DNA of 38,155 nucleotides from HGM12587 sp964602445 (GTDB taxonomy: Bacteria; Bacillota; Clostridia; Lachnospirales; Lachnospiraceae). Where the stretch lies: the NCBI GenBank assembly GCA_964602445.1, contig CAZRQV010000017.1, positions 1 to 38,155 of the forward strand, in the 5' to 3' direction. A program made the translations under genes and the position numbers. This document shows positions 15,073 to 24,132 of the stretch, in pieces. Below the pieces are notes generated by a model. That model was given only the letters and a program-made list of their open reading frames with translations, searched no databases and was not told the DNA's origin. Within the stretch, counting starts at the first letter, position 1, and each line of letters starts with the position of its first letter.

Positions 15073-18000
15073 ATGAGAAGGAAAATTTCAGCATTATTGC
15101 TCAGTGCAGTGATGGTGATCGGAACATTATCCGCAGGGATGACAAATGAAGTATCTGCGGCGGAAACTTCTGCAGTGTATGAATATGAAGAAGTTTCTGT
15201 AACGAATCCGGTTTCTAATTCATGGCATGTAACTTCAGGCAGCTCTGGGGACGGCGGACCTGAATGGGCATTCGATCAAAATTCATCAACCCACTGGCAC
15301 AGTAATTACACAGGTGATGTAAAAGACAGCGATGGAACAATCATCAATAGGTATGCAGACAGTGTGGCATCCCTTTGGGGAGAAGTAAGTGAAATCCCTG
15401 AGTTTTATGAAATTGAAAACAGCAGAGTATGGATCGGAGGAGAATTCGGACAATCTGTAGACCTTGGAAAACTTACTTATGAGGGAAGAAAAGATGCTTC
15501 CAAAAACTGGCTCGGACAGTATGCTCTGTATGTTGCAAATGCAGAAGCGGGGGAACTTCCGGCAGCAGAGGATTATGAGTTAGTATATACGGGGGTAAAT
15601 ACCGGACACAGTATGGTGACGATGGAATTAGAAACTCCGGTCAAAGCCACCCATTTTAGAATCGCAGCATTTACTGCCACCGGGACTCAAAATGTGACTG
15701 CATCAGAGATTGGTATTTATGAAGCGGTCAAAGCAGATTTGACGCCAAGATTTGGCGGAAGTATCGTAACTGTAGATACGCAATATACCCAGGATCGTTT
15801 GAGTGAAGTATCAAAGCAGTCCAAATCAGAGGAAGAAGTAACTGTCTGGAAAAATGACAAGGCACTTTCGGAAATCGTATTATATGCCAGATATTCCGAA
15901 TACAGCAATGTGACAGTGACAATCGATGACCTTACCGATGGACAGGGAAAAGTTATTTCTAAAGATCATGTAACTGCATCGTTTATCAAATCTACCAAAG
16001 CTTATAACGGAAGTTTCTTAGGCTATGGAAATACGACACGACCGGTTCCGGCAGATAACGGAAGCAATCGTTCCGAAAGTTCGGATATTATTGATTCCGT
16101 GGCATCCGTTTCGATGAAATCTAATACGCTTCAGCCGGTATGGATAGAGATTCAGATTCCAAAAGATGCAGAAGCGGGAAGTTATGAAACAACGATTACA
16201 GTTTCTGCAGACGAGTGGTCCGACGATCTGGAATTTACTTATACCGTCCACGTACAGGATGCAGTTCTTCCGGATGCGGAAGATTTCGTAGATTCGTTTG
16301 ATATTATGCAGTGGCAGTATCCATATACCAGTGCAGAATATTATGACGTAAAACCATTTTCGGAAGAACATTTGGAAATTCTCCGTTCCAATATGGGAAT
16401 TTATAAAGAAGTCGGCGGAAATGCCATTACTGCAACTTTTACAGAAGAAGCATGGTCAGGTCAGACTTACAGTAAAAATCCGGTTCATTATCCTTCAATG
16501 ATAAAATGGACAAGAGAAGATGGAAATTTTACGTATGATTATACAGATTTGGATGCATGGCTCAGTCTTTGTGAAGAACTGGGACTGGGAGAAAAGATCG
16601 TATTTTACGGAATTGCACCGTGGCATGGATCTTTTACTTACTGGGAAAATGACCGGTTGGTTTATGAAAAATATACAGTGGGAAATGCCAGATATACAGA
16701 AGTCTGGACAGATTTCCTGACAGATTTTTCTGCACATTTAGAGGAAAACGGCTGGATGGAACATGCTTATATCGGTATTGATGAGCGTGGAGTCAGTGCA
16801 GCAGCATTCGATGTGGCGGAAAGTGCAGGATTTAAGACGGCAGCAGATATTGATAACATTACAAATCACTGGGAAATTGCAAAACGTGTGACTGATCTGA
16901 ATGTGGGTGATACTGCAGCTCAGAAATATGCTGCTAAATTTGCAGAACTTTTAAAGATTCGTGAAGAAAAAGGATATAAGACAACATTATATTCCTGTAC
17001 AGAACATCAGCCGGGACAGTTTTCTTTAAGTGCACCGGTAGAAAGTTACTGGGCAGTACTTCATGCAGGAAAAATGGGTGCGGATGGATTCAATCGCTGG
17101 GCATTTGATGCTTGGGTAGCAGATCCGTTAAATGATACGACACACAATGCCTTTGAACCGGGAGACTGCTTTGTAATCTATCCGGATGAAAAAGATGCAG
17201 TCAACCCAACCGCGAAATATTCTGTGCGTCTGGCACGTATGGCAGAAGGAATCCGAGATGTGAACAAACTGAAACTGATCGCAGAAGAAATACCGGAATT
17301 AAAAAGTGCAGTTAATGCAGTATTTTCAGATATTCAGTATCAGTTAAAGACCACGCATAATGCTTATATGAGTGACAGTGAAGTGGCAGCTCTTGCAGCG
17401 GAAACAGTAAAATTTAAAGAAGATCTGGCGAAGCTGACAGAACAGTATATTGATGTGAAAAATGGCGGAACAGTAGATACCGGACTTTCAAAAAAGATCG
17501 CATATTATTCATTTGATGAATCAGACGAGCATGAATTAGTCAATGAATGGGGCACGGACCGCAATGGTACGATTGCAGAAAGTGCAACATTTGCAGAAGG
17601 AAGAGAAGGAAAAGCATTGTCTGTTAATAAAGCAGGCGAAGGAGCTGTCCTGTCAGAAAATCTGACAGATTTGGACGATACGGATTGGACTGTTGGTTAC
17701 TGGGTAAAAGCATCTTCAAAATTTGATCAGGAAATTTCTGTATTGGAAGATTCCACAAAAGAAAATTCCTTATCACTGCGGCTGGCGGCAGACCGTACCA
17801 ATGGCGGATTCCGTACCGGAAATGGCAATGGAGATGTATTAACTTATAATTACACATTTAAAGCCGGAAAATGGTACCATTTGACATGGGTACAGGAAAA
17901 GAGCAGCGGACTTTCTCTTTATGTTAATGGAGAGTTTGTCCAAACCAATACATGGACCGCTTCCAATGCGATCAAAGCACCGCTGGAAGTGATCGGAGGT

Positions 18001-20259
18001 ACTGGGTTTACCGGTCTTATCGATGAAGTGAAAATTTATGCAGCAGTTCTGACCGAACAGGAAATCAATGAAAGTATGGGAGAAAAACCTGAAGAGATCA
18101 GTATGTTAAATCAGCTGACAAAATATACCCTTCCGGAAATCTATCTGTCTAATGTAGAAGGTGCTGCATCTACAGAAGAAGGGACGCTGGCAGGAACTTC
18201 CCGTCAGTATCTTGGACAGCCGGATATGGTTCGTACCGAAACAGGACGTTTGATCACGGTATTCCCGGAAGGTCATGGACATGGTCCTCTGATCATGAAA
18301 TACAGTGAAGATGACGGTGAGAGCTGGTATGAGGTAGAAACGCCGGAATCATGGAAAGATTCTCAGGAGACACCGACACTTTATACATTAACAATGGAAG
18401 ACGGAAGTGAAAGAATCATTCTGATCTGCGCATGTCCGGGAACATGGGGAAATTATACAACAGGCTGGGATTATTCTTATTCTGATGATGACGGAGAAAC
18501 ATGGAGTGAATTTGAACATTTCTGGTCTAAGTTTAGTAATGGTACCTCCAACGGTGTGATCGTAGGAATGGCAAGTCTGGTACAGTTAAAAGATGAAAAC
18601 GGAGAATACATTCAGAAATGGATGGGCGTTTATCATAATGCAAATTTTGTAAATTATAAGACTTATCTGACTTTTGATAAAGATGGCAATGCCCAGTGGT
18701 CAGAACCGGAAGCATATTTAAGTGATTATCGAGAAATAGAATCATCCCATAAGATCTGTGAAGTCGGTATGTTCCGTTCACCGGATGGAAATCGGATCGT
18801 AGCTTTGGCAAGAAATCAGACACATGCAGGTCCGGCCACCATGTTCTGGAGTGATGATGAAGGGGAGACATGGACAGAACCGGCAGAATTACCGGGATCT
18901 TTGGCAGGAGAAAGACATAAGGCACTCTATGATCCGATTACAGGAAAACTTGTGATTACGTTCCGTGAAATTGATTATGACAGAAATAAAAATGGTGTTT
19001 GGGAAGGCGGATCTGACTGGACAGCCGGTGAATGGGTTGCATGGGTTGGAACTTATGAAGATCTGATGAATTTCAGACAGGGTGACTATATGATCGTTCT
19101 AGATGAAGATTTTTCAAACAACTATTACAGCGGAGATACCGGATATACCGGTATGGTAGTTCTGGAAGACGGAACCTTTATCATGGATTCTTATGGACAT
19201 TGGGATCAGGCATATTCCGGCAGTTATAAAGATCCGTCTACCGGTTCTTATAACGTAACAACAGATCTTTGCTGGATCCGTCAGGCAAAATTCAATCTGT
19301 ATGATCTGGAATTAGAACTTGGCATTCGGGAAAAGGATCAAGTAGTCAGACTCTCTGGTTCGGGAAGATATGAAACCGCTTATGAAGTTGTAGATACCTA
19401 TAAAGAAACGTTAGGTACTGATCAGCTGAATGCAGTGATCGTAGCGACTGGTTCCAACTTTGCAGATGCACTTTCCGGAAGTTACCTTGCTTCAGTCAAA
19501 AAAGCACCGATTCTTCTGACAAATGGAAAAAAGGAAAATGTTGCACAGCTTCATGATTACATCAAAGCAAATGTAAAAAAGGGGGGAACTGTTTATATTC
19601 TTGGCGGAACCGGTGCAGTTCCGGAAACGGTTGATTCGATTAAGACAGCAGGATATCGGGTACAGAGAATTTCAGGTGCTTCCCGATATGAAACAAGTCT
19701 TAAAATTTTGAAAGAAGTCGGTCTGACAGGAAATGAGATCATCATTGCGACCGGAAAAACATTTGCTGACAGTTTATCAGCATCTGCGACCGGAAGACCG
19801 ATCATGCTGGTGAAACCGGGAGAAAAATTGAGTGCAGATCAGAAAGCAATGCTGCAGGGAATGAAAAAAGTGAAGATTTATATAGTAGGAGGGGCTGGTG
19901 CGGTCAGTGAAGAATTGGAACTTGAACTGGCATCCTATGGGAAAGTTACCAGAATCTCCGGAAAGACACGATATGAAACTTCCGTTAAAGTGGCAGAAAC
20001 ATTCTTCCGAGGGGTAACGAAAGCAGTGGTAGCCAGTGGACAGAAATTCCCGGATGGATTATGTGGAGGACCATTAGCGGCAGCCATCCATGCACCGCTG
20101 ATTTTAACCAAGGATAAAGAAACCAAAGCAGCGGCAGATTATATCGCAGCAAATAAGATCAGATCCGGATATGTTCTTGGCGGAACAGGTGCGCTTTCTG
20201 ATAAAACCGTGAAAACGGTATTTTCATTGAAAAGTACAGATGAGATCGTAACGCCATAA
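15073..20259 (+). CDS. Secreted GH123-like / LamG / sialidase-like fusion, CWB2-anchored
   Basis: 1728 residues from ATG 15073, chosen for the signal peptide (MRRKISALLLSAVMVIGTLS) and the AGGGGAA before it; a TTG at 15034 lies inside the hairpin. Residues about 36-217 are F5/8C-like. Residues about 220-800 resemble GH123/DUF4091, with an Asp-Glu pair D570-E571 in IGIDERG as the expected catalytic dyad for substrate-assisted removal of beta-GalNAc. A LamG domain follows (about 807-1000, ending LIDEVKIYAA). A beta-propeller with three Asp boxes (SEDDGESW 1078-1085, SDDDGETW 1137-1144, SDDEGETW 1260-1267) is sialidase-like. Three CWB2 repeats (1424-1728) end the protein. I cannot assign the arginine triad of true sialidases, so the propeller's activity is open. 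Codon choice (more GGA, GCG and CGG) looks less biased than in the two genes before it. Confidence 0.85.
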   Translation: MRRKISALLLSAVMVIGTLSAGMTNEVSAAETSAVYEYEEVSVTNPVSNSWHVTSGSSGDGGPEWAFDQNSSTHWHSNYTGDVKDSDGTIINRYADSVASLWGEVSEIPEFYEIENSRVWIGGEFGQSVDLGKLTYEGRKDASKNWLGQYALYVANAEAGELPAAEDYELVYTGVNTGHSMVTMELETPVKATHFRIAAFTATGTQNVTASEIGIYEAVKADLTPRFGGSIVTVDTQYTQDRLSEVSKQSKSEEEVTVWKNDKALSEIVLYARYSEYSNVTVTIDDLTDGQGKVISKDHVTASFIKSTKAYNGSFLGYGNTTRPVPADNGSNRSESSDIIDSVASVSMKSNTLQPVWIEIQIPKDAEAGSYETTITVSADEWSDDLEFTYTVHVQDAVLPDAEDFVDSFDIMQWQYPYTSAEYYDVKPFSEEHLEILRSNMGIYKEVGGNAITATFTEEAWSGQTYSKNPVHYPSMIKWTREDGNFTYDYTDLDAWLSLCEELGLGEKIVFYGIAPWHGSFTYWENDRLVYEKYTVGNARYTEVWTDFLTDFSAHLEENGWMEHAYIGIDERGVSAAAFDVAESAGFKTAADIDNITNHWEIAKRVTDLNVGDTAAQKYAAKFAELLKIREEKGYKTTLYSCTEHQPGQFSLSAPVESYWAVLHAGKMGADGFNRWAFDAWVADPLNDTTHNAFEPGDCFVIYPDEKDAVNPTAKYSVRLARMAEGIRDVNKLKLIAEEIPELKSAVNAVFSDIQYQLKTTHNAYMSDSEVAALAAETVKFKEDLAKLTEQYIDVKNGGTVDTGLSKKIAYYSFDESDEHELVNEWGTDRNGTIAESATFAEGREGKALSVNKAGEGAVLSENLTDLDDTDWTVGYWVKASSKFDQEISVLEDSTKENSLSLRLAADRTNGGFRTGNGNGDVLTYNYTFKAGKWYHLTWVQEKSSGLSLYVNGEFVQTNTWTASNAIKAPLEVIGGTGFTGLIDEVKIYAAVLTEQEINESMGEKPEEISMLNQLTKYTLPEIYLSNVEGAASTEEGTLAGTSRQYLGQPDMVRTETGRLITVFPEGHGHGPLIMKYSEDDGESWYEVETPESWKDSQETPTLYTLTMEDGSERIILICACPGTWGNYTTGWDYSYSDDDGETWSEFEHFWSKFSNGTSNGVIVGMASLVQLKDENGEYIQKWMGVYHNANFVNYKTYLTFDKDGNAQWSEPEAYLSDYREIESSHKICEVGMFRSPDGNRIVALARNQTHAGPATMFWSDDEGETWTEPAELPGSLAGERHKALYDPITGKLVITFREIDYDRNKNGVWEGGSDWTAGEWVAWVGTYEDLMNFRQGDYMIVLDEDFSNNYYSGDTGYTGMVVLEDGTFIMDSYGHWDQAYSGSYKDPSTGSYNVTTDLCWIRQAKFNLYDLELELGIREKDQVVRLSGSGRYETAYEVVDTYKETLGTDQLNAVIVATGSNFADALSGSYLASVKKAPILLTNGKKENVAQLHDYIKANVKKGGTVYILGGTGAVPETVDSIKTAGYRVQRISGASRYETSLKILKEVGLTGNEIIIATGKTFADSLSASATGRPIMLVKPGEKLSADQKAMLQGMKKVKIYIVGGAGAVSEELELELASYGKVTRISGKTRYETSVKVAETFFRGVTKAVVASGQKFPDGLCGGPLAAAIHAPLILTKDKETKAAADYIAANKIRSGYVLGGTGALSDKTVKTVFSLKSTDEIVTP

Positions 20260-20344
20260 AAATCCGGCAGTTAGTGATGAAAAAGGTGGTTTTTCTGTCG
20301 TTTTCAGGACAAAGAATCTGAACTGCGGGAAACAGTATAAGAAA

Positions 20345-20368
20345 GGGGGGATGGTTTCCCATCCCCCC
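20345..20368. terminator. Bidirectional hairpin between convergent genes
   Basis: GGGGGGATGG (20345-20354) and CCATCCCCCC (20359-20368) form a perfect 10-bp stem with a TTTC loop. T-rich bases flank it on both strands (TATTTC rightward, TTTC leftward), though the T-runs are short. It lies 16 bases beyond the aldolase stop and 85 beyond the GH123-like stop. Confidence 0.7.
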
Positions 20369-20384
20369 TATTTCATGCTCTTTT

Positions 20385-21362
20385 TTATTCAATATCAAGA
20401 AGTTCATGATAAAAATTCGTATAATCCTGCCTTTTTGCTTTCTGGAAATTAATCGCAGAAGACGGATGACTGTTTAGAATACCGGTCATCAGATAAGGAA
20501 GATCAAATCCCCAAGTATAATTCTGTTTCATTTCCGGCATATGCTTTTCGATAAATTTCATTATTGGAACCAGATTGTATTTTGGATTTTTCAAAAAACC
20601 AAGAAGAGATTCCAGATAACAGTTTCCGGCACCGCGACCCATACCACATACGGTTGCATCTAAGATACTTGCACCGTAACGGAGTGCTTCGATGGTATTG
20701 GCAAATGCAAGCTGCTGATTGTTATGACCATGATATCCTACCAGTTTTCCATATTTGGAAGCAATCTCTGAATAACGGTCTGTCAGATCGCAAATCTGTT
20801 CCGGATAGAAAGAACCGTAAGAATCTACCACATAAATACAATCAACACTGGTTTTGGAAAGCAGTTCCAGTGCACTCATAATATCTCTGTCATTGACTTT
20901 AGATACAGCCATGATATTTACAGTCGTTTCATATCCTTTTTCATGGATATCTTCAATCATGTCAATGGCAGTCGGAAGCTGATGAATATAAGTTGCAATA
21001 CGATACATATCGACAACGCTGTCTTCCTTCGGGATAATATCGGTCTTATAATCTGTACGTCCGGTATCAGCCATAACAGAAATCTTTAAATTAGAATCAT
21101 TGTTTCCGACGATAGAACGGATATCTTCTTCGTCGCAGAATTTCCATTTTCCGAAATCTTTTACATCAAAAATGTTTTTGCTGGCTTTATAACCAAATTC
21201 CATATAGTCAACGCCGGATTTTATATTCGCCTTATAAAGGTCTTTTACAAATTCATCTGAAAATTCAAAGTTATTTACGAGTCCGCCGTCTCTTAACGTA
21301 CAGTCCATGACCTGCAGATCCGGACAGTAGGAAAGAAGCGTTCTGTCAATTTTTCTAGCCAT
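20385..21362 (-). CDS. HMGL-like (DRE-TIM) aldolase, substrate unknown
   Basis: 325 residues. The DRE-TIM metallolyase signature DCTLRDGG is at residues 20-27, where R24 and D25 are expected to act in catalysis and metal binding. The HxH metal ligands are H211 and H213 in GYHGHNNQ, and GMGRGAGN (240-247) is the usual substrate loop. It is closest in style to 4-hydroxy-2-oxovalerate aldolases and the single-domain aldolases often found in surface polysaccharide clusters. No LeuA regulatory domain or dehydrogenase partner is present. It is a single-gene unit with its own promoter region. A GAGG motif precedes the ATG. The family is clear; the substrate is not. Confidence 0.8.
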   Translation of the reverse strand: MARKIDRTLLSYCPDLQVMDCTLRDGGLVNNFEFSDEFVKDLYKANIKSGVDYMEFGYKASKNIFDVKDFGKWKFCDEEDIRSIVGNNDSNLKISVMADTGRTDYKTDIIPKEDSVVDMYRIATYIHQLPTAIDMIEDIHEKGYETTVNIMAVSKVNDRDIMSALELLSKTSVDCIYVVDSYGSFYPEQICDLTDRYSEIASKYGKLVGYHGHNNQQLAFANTIEALRYGASILDATVCGMGRGAGNCYLESLLGFLKNPKYNLVPIMKFIEKHMPEMKQNYTWGFDLPYLMTGILNSHPSSAINFQKAKRQDYTNFYHELLDIE

Positions 21363-21388
21363 GTTTCATTCCTCATTTCCATTCCTTA

Positions 21389-21414
21389 GTTACTGGTTGA
21401 GCAATGCCAGTAAC
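21389..21414 (-). promoter_or_regulatory. Leader hairpin of the aldolase gene
   Basis: GTTACTGG (21389-21396) and CCAGTAAC (21407-21414) are perfect 8-bp arms around a 10-base loop. They lie in the predicted leader, 27 bases before the start codon. No T-run follows in the gene's direction, so it is a leader structure or protein site rather than a terminator. Confidence 0.55.
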
Positions 21415-21449
21415 AATATTTTGCTTTAAAGTGCTAAAGTGTTTCTTAT

Positions 21450-21478
21450 AAGATAAAGGGTTTGAACAAAAATGTCAA
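21450..21478 (-). promoter_or_regulatory. Promoter of the aldolase gene
   Basis: On the minus strand a perfect TTGACA (21473-21478) and TATCTT (21450-21455) are 17 bases apart. The predicted transcript start is near 21443, giving a leader of about 80 bases. Confidence 0.75.
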
Positions 21479-21498
21479 CCCTGTTTTTGCATAATACC

Positions 21499-21518
21499 AT
21501 ACATTTCTGCAAATGTAT
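21499..21518. promoter_or_regulatory. Palindrome upstream of the aldolase promoter
   Basis: ATACATTT-CTGC-AAATGTAT has perfect 8-bp arms and ends 20 bases upstream of the -35 box. The position suits an activator site. Read rightward it is followed by TTTT, but no rightward transcript is expected here. Confidence 0.45.
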
Positions 21519-21562
21519 TTTTAGCCTTACGCCGTAGGATGGTGCTTGTAAAAATTGATTAC

Positions 21563-21594
21563 AAAAAAGTATAAAATTCCGATGAAATTTTATA
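21563..21594 (-). terminator. Terminator of the tyrA-aroA operon
   Basis: On the minus strand TATAAAATT (21586-21594) and AATTTTATA (21570-21578) form a 9-bp AT-rich stem with a 7-base loop. C and then TTTTTT follow (A-run 21563-21568 on the plus strand). Confidence 0.75.
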
Positions 21595-21631
21595 ATACCA
21601 ACCCGCCAAGCAGGGTCTTTGCAGACGAGGA

Positions 21632-22903
21632 TTATAGTTTCAGCAGATCATTATAAAATTCAGGATAACTGATTTTTACACAATCAGCACCAAGAATTTC
21701 TGTTTCACCTTCGGAAGCCAGTGCAGCTACCGCAAAAGACATAGCAATACGGTGATCTAAATGGGAATCGATCAGGGCACCATGAAGCGAATCCCCCCCT
21801 TCAATGATCATTCCGTCAGGAGTGGCAGTGATATGTGCACCCATGCGGGAAAGATTATCAACCATGACAGCAATTCGGTCAGATTCTTTTACTTTCAATT
21901 CCGCTGCATCTTTGATGATGGTCGTTCCTTTGGCGAAACATGCCATAACAGCAATCATCGGAAGTTCATCGATCAGGGTCGGGATCAGTTCTCCTTCGAT
22001 AGTTACTGCGTTCAGTTCACTGTGACGAACCAGAAGATCGGCAACAGGTTCTCCGCCATTTTCTCTTTCGTTCAGCAGTGTCAGATCTGCTCCCATTGCT
22101 TTGCAGACACGAATCATTCCATCTCTGGTAGGATTGATTCCTACATTTTTGACCAGAATTTCGGATCCGGGTACGATCAGTCCTGCGGCAATAAAATAGG
22201 CAGCAGAAGAAATATCTCCCGGAACTTCAATCTTTTGACCAAACAATTTCGGATCCGGCAGGATCGTAGCAGTCTTTCCTTCCCATTTAACATCAGCCCC
22301 AAAGCCTTTTAGCATCAGCTCGGTATGATTTCTGGAAACAGACGGTTCGGTAACGCTGGTTGGTTCATCTGCATAGAGCCCTGCAAGAAGAATGCAGGAT
22401 TTGACCTGTGCAGAAGCAACTTTGGAGTGATAATGGATGCCGTGAAGCGGTGCTCCCGCAATGCGGAGCGGCGCACAGTCATTGCCCCGGATACTTGTAA
22501 TATCAGCGCCCATGAGTTTTAAGGGTTCCATGATTCGTTTCATCGGGCGGCTTTGGATAGAGTCATCACCGTTTAATTCTGTTACAAAAGTCTGTCCGGC
22601 TAAAATACCGGAAATGAGACGGGTAGTCGTACCGGAGTTTCCTACATCCAGCATGGAATCTGCTTCGGTCAGACCATGCAGACCTTTTCCGTGAATCAGG
22701 ATTTTCTCCGGTGTATTTTCAATATTGATTCCCAAACGGCGGAAGCAGTCAATGGTCGAGAGACAATCCGCTCCCTGCAGAAAATTGGTAACTTCTGTCG
22801 TGCCTTTGGACAATGCTCCGAACATGACCGCACGATGGGAGATGGATTTGTCTCCCGGTACGGTTACTTCGCCTTTTAATGGATGTTGATAGCTTAATTT
22901 CAT
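21632..22903 (-). CDS. aroA: 3-phosphoshikimate 1-carboxyvinyltransferase (EPSP synthase)
   Basis: 423 residues, the usual length. EPSP synthase joins phosphoenolpyruvate to shikimate-3-phosphate, the sixth step of the shikimate pathway. Visible motifs are PGDKSISHRA near the N-terminus, LDVGNSGTTTRL (PEP-binding loop, Bacillus-type NSGT rather than NAGT), DSIQSRPM, SAQVKS, SRNHTELML, the catalytic IDELPMIA and LKVKESDRIA. It starts 5 bases after tyrA, with GAAAGG at the tyrA stop as ribosome binding site, so the two form an operon for tyrosine supply. The other shikimate genes are not in the window. Confidence 0.95.
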   Translation of the reverse strand: MKLSYQHPLKGEVTVPGDKSISHRAVMFGALSKGTTEVTNFLQGADCLSTIDCFRRLGINIENTPEKILIHGKGLHGLTEADSMLDVGNSGTTTRLISGILAGQTFVTELNGDDSIQSRPMKRIMEPLKLMGADITSIRGNDCAPLRIAGAPLHGIHYHSKVASAQVKSCILLAGLYADEPTSVTEPSVSRNHTELMLKGFGADVKWEGKTATILPDPKLFGQKIEVPGDISSAAYFIAAGLIVPGSEILVKNVGINPTRDGMIRVCKAMGADLTLLNERENGGEPVADLLVRHSELNAVTIEGELIPTLIDELPMIAVMACFAKGTTIIKDAAELKVKESDRIAVMVDNLSRMGAHITATPDGMIIEGGDSLHGALIDSHLDHRIAMSFAVAALASEGETEILGADCVKISYPEFYNDLLKL

Positions 22904-22908
22904 GATTT

Positions 22909-24012
22909 TTACCTTTCGTAAACCGTATAACGGTGTTTTTTCAGAAGTGTGGCAGCTTTTTTGGCCGGTTCTTCTTCGTAAAATTCTAATTTCAATACCG
23001 CTTCTTCAAATTCACGATTATTGACAATGCCGATATTTTTTAAATTGATCTGGTTGCAGGCAAGGATTGTGGCAACGGTTGCGATTCCGCCCATTTCATC
23101 TACCAGATCTACATATAATACGTAAGCTTTTTTGATCGGACCGCTGGAATGATCAGAAAAAGAATTCCGGTATTCACGGGATTCTTCAAAAAGATCGTAA
23201 ATGTCCTGACCGCAGACCGCATCCAGAGAATTCTGGATTTCTTTCATACTTTCAATATATTTCCCTAAAAGTTTTGAAATATTCTGATGGTTGGTCATGC
23301 AGATCTGCTCCCACATCACGGGAGAAGAGGAAGCGATACGGGTAATATCTTTAAATCCACCGGCTGCCAGTGTTTTCATATACTCTGTATCAGAATCGTT
23401 GTGTTTGACCAGATTGACCAGACCGGCAGCAATCAAATGCGGCAGATGGCTGATGGCAGCAGTAACGTAATCATGTTCTTTATAATCAAGGATCAGCGGA
23501 AGAGCATTTAAAGATGCGATAAATGCAGCATAATCTTTGACCGCTTCTCTGGATACTTTGTCCGTCGGAGTTACGATATAATAAGCGTTCTCAATCAGAT
23601 GACGTTTAGAATTGTCCAGTCCGGTCTTTTCAGAACCTGCCATCGGATGACCGCCGATAAAATTTTCTTCCAGCTGTAATTCCTGAACTTTTTCATGAAT
23701 GTCTGTTTTGGTACTGCCTACATCTGTAATGATACAGTCTTTTTTGATGATCGGTTTCAGAATTTCCAAATATTTTGCATTATAAGAAACCGGTGCACAT
23801 AAAAAAATGTAATCACATTCACGGAAGGTACTGTCTGCCTCATAGCAGCCGATGTCGATCAGATGTTCAGAAAGTGCCAGATCCACTGTTTCTTTTCGAC
23901 CGGAAGTGGCAATGATCTTAATCTGAGGATAAAAGTAACGGATCGCTTTTGCAATCGAACCGCCGATCAGTCCAAGCCCGATAAAACCGATCACTTTAGG
24001 TTGTTTATTCAT
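22909..24012 (-). CDS. tyrA: Prephenate dehydrogenase with C-terminal ACT domain
   Basis: 367 residues. The enzyme oxidatively decarboxylates prephenate to 4-hydroxyphenylpyruvate for tyrosine. The Rossmann motif GLGLIG is at residues 12-17 and the typical DVGSTKTDI and GGHPMAGSEKTG follow. HDYVTAAISHLPH carries the conserved helical-domain histidines. Residues about 293-367 form an ACT domain (YVDLVDEMGGIATVATIL), which suggests feedback control by tyrosine. The ribosome binding site is AAAGGAG. It is the first gene of the tyrA-aroA operon. Confidence 0.94.
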   Translation of the reverse strand: MNKQPKVIGFIGLGLIGGSIAKAIRYFYPQIKIIATSGRKETVDLALSEHLIDIGCYEADSTFRECDYIFLCAPVSYNAKYLEILKPIIKKDCIITDVGSTKTDIHEKVQELQLEENFIGGHPMAGSEKTGLDNSKRHLIENAYYIVTPTDKVSREAVKDYAAFIASLNALPLILDYKEHDYVTAAISHLPHLIAAGLVNLVKHNDSDTEYMKTLAAGGFKDITRIASSSPVMWEQICMTNHQNISKLLGKYIESMKEIQNSLDAVCGQDIYDLFEESREYRNSFSDHSSGPIKKAYVLYVDLVDEMGGIATVATILACNQINLKNIGIVNNREFEEAVLKLEFYEEEPAKKAATLLKKHRYTVYER

Positions 24013-24058
24013 AAATATACTCCTTTATCACGTAAATGTGTTAAAGCACACATAATCC

Positions 24059-24087
24059 ATTATAAGTGAGAACGTAGAAAATTACAA
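24059..24087 (-). promoter_or_regulatory. Promoter of tyrA-aroA
   Basis: On the minus strand TTGTAA (24082-24087) and a perfect TATAAT (24059-24064) are 17 bases apart. The leader is about 40 bases. A small inverted repeat around GTG-TTAAAG-CAC lies in it. Confidence 0.7.
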
Positions 24088-24132
24088 TAGAAGATGAAAA
24101 TAAAAAATATTTATGCAATTTAACGAAAAAGG

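Noticed and set aside
20345..20368. Insertion-sequence end or attachment site
   Set aside because: The inverted repeat lies between two convergent stops and no transposase or integrase is near, so a bidirectional terminator explains it.
21761..22312. 183-codon plus-strand open frame opposite aroA
   Set aside because: Its sequence has no recognisable motif, and aroA on the other strand is complete with all its motifs.
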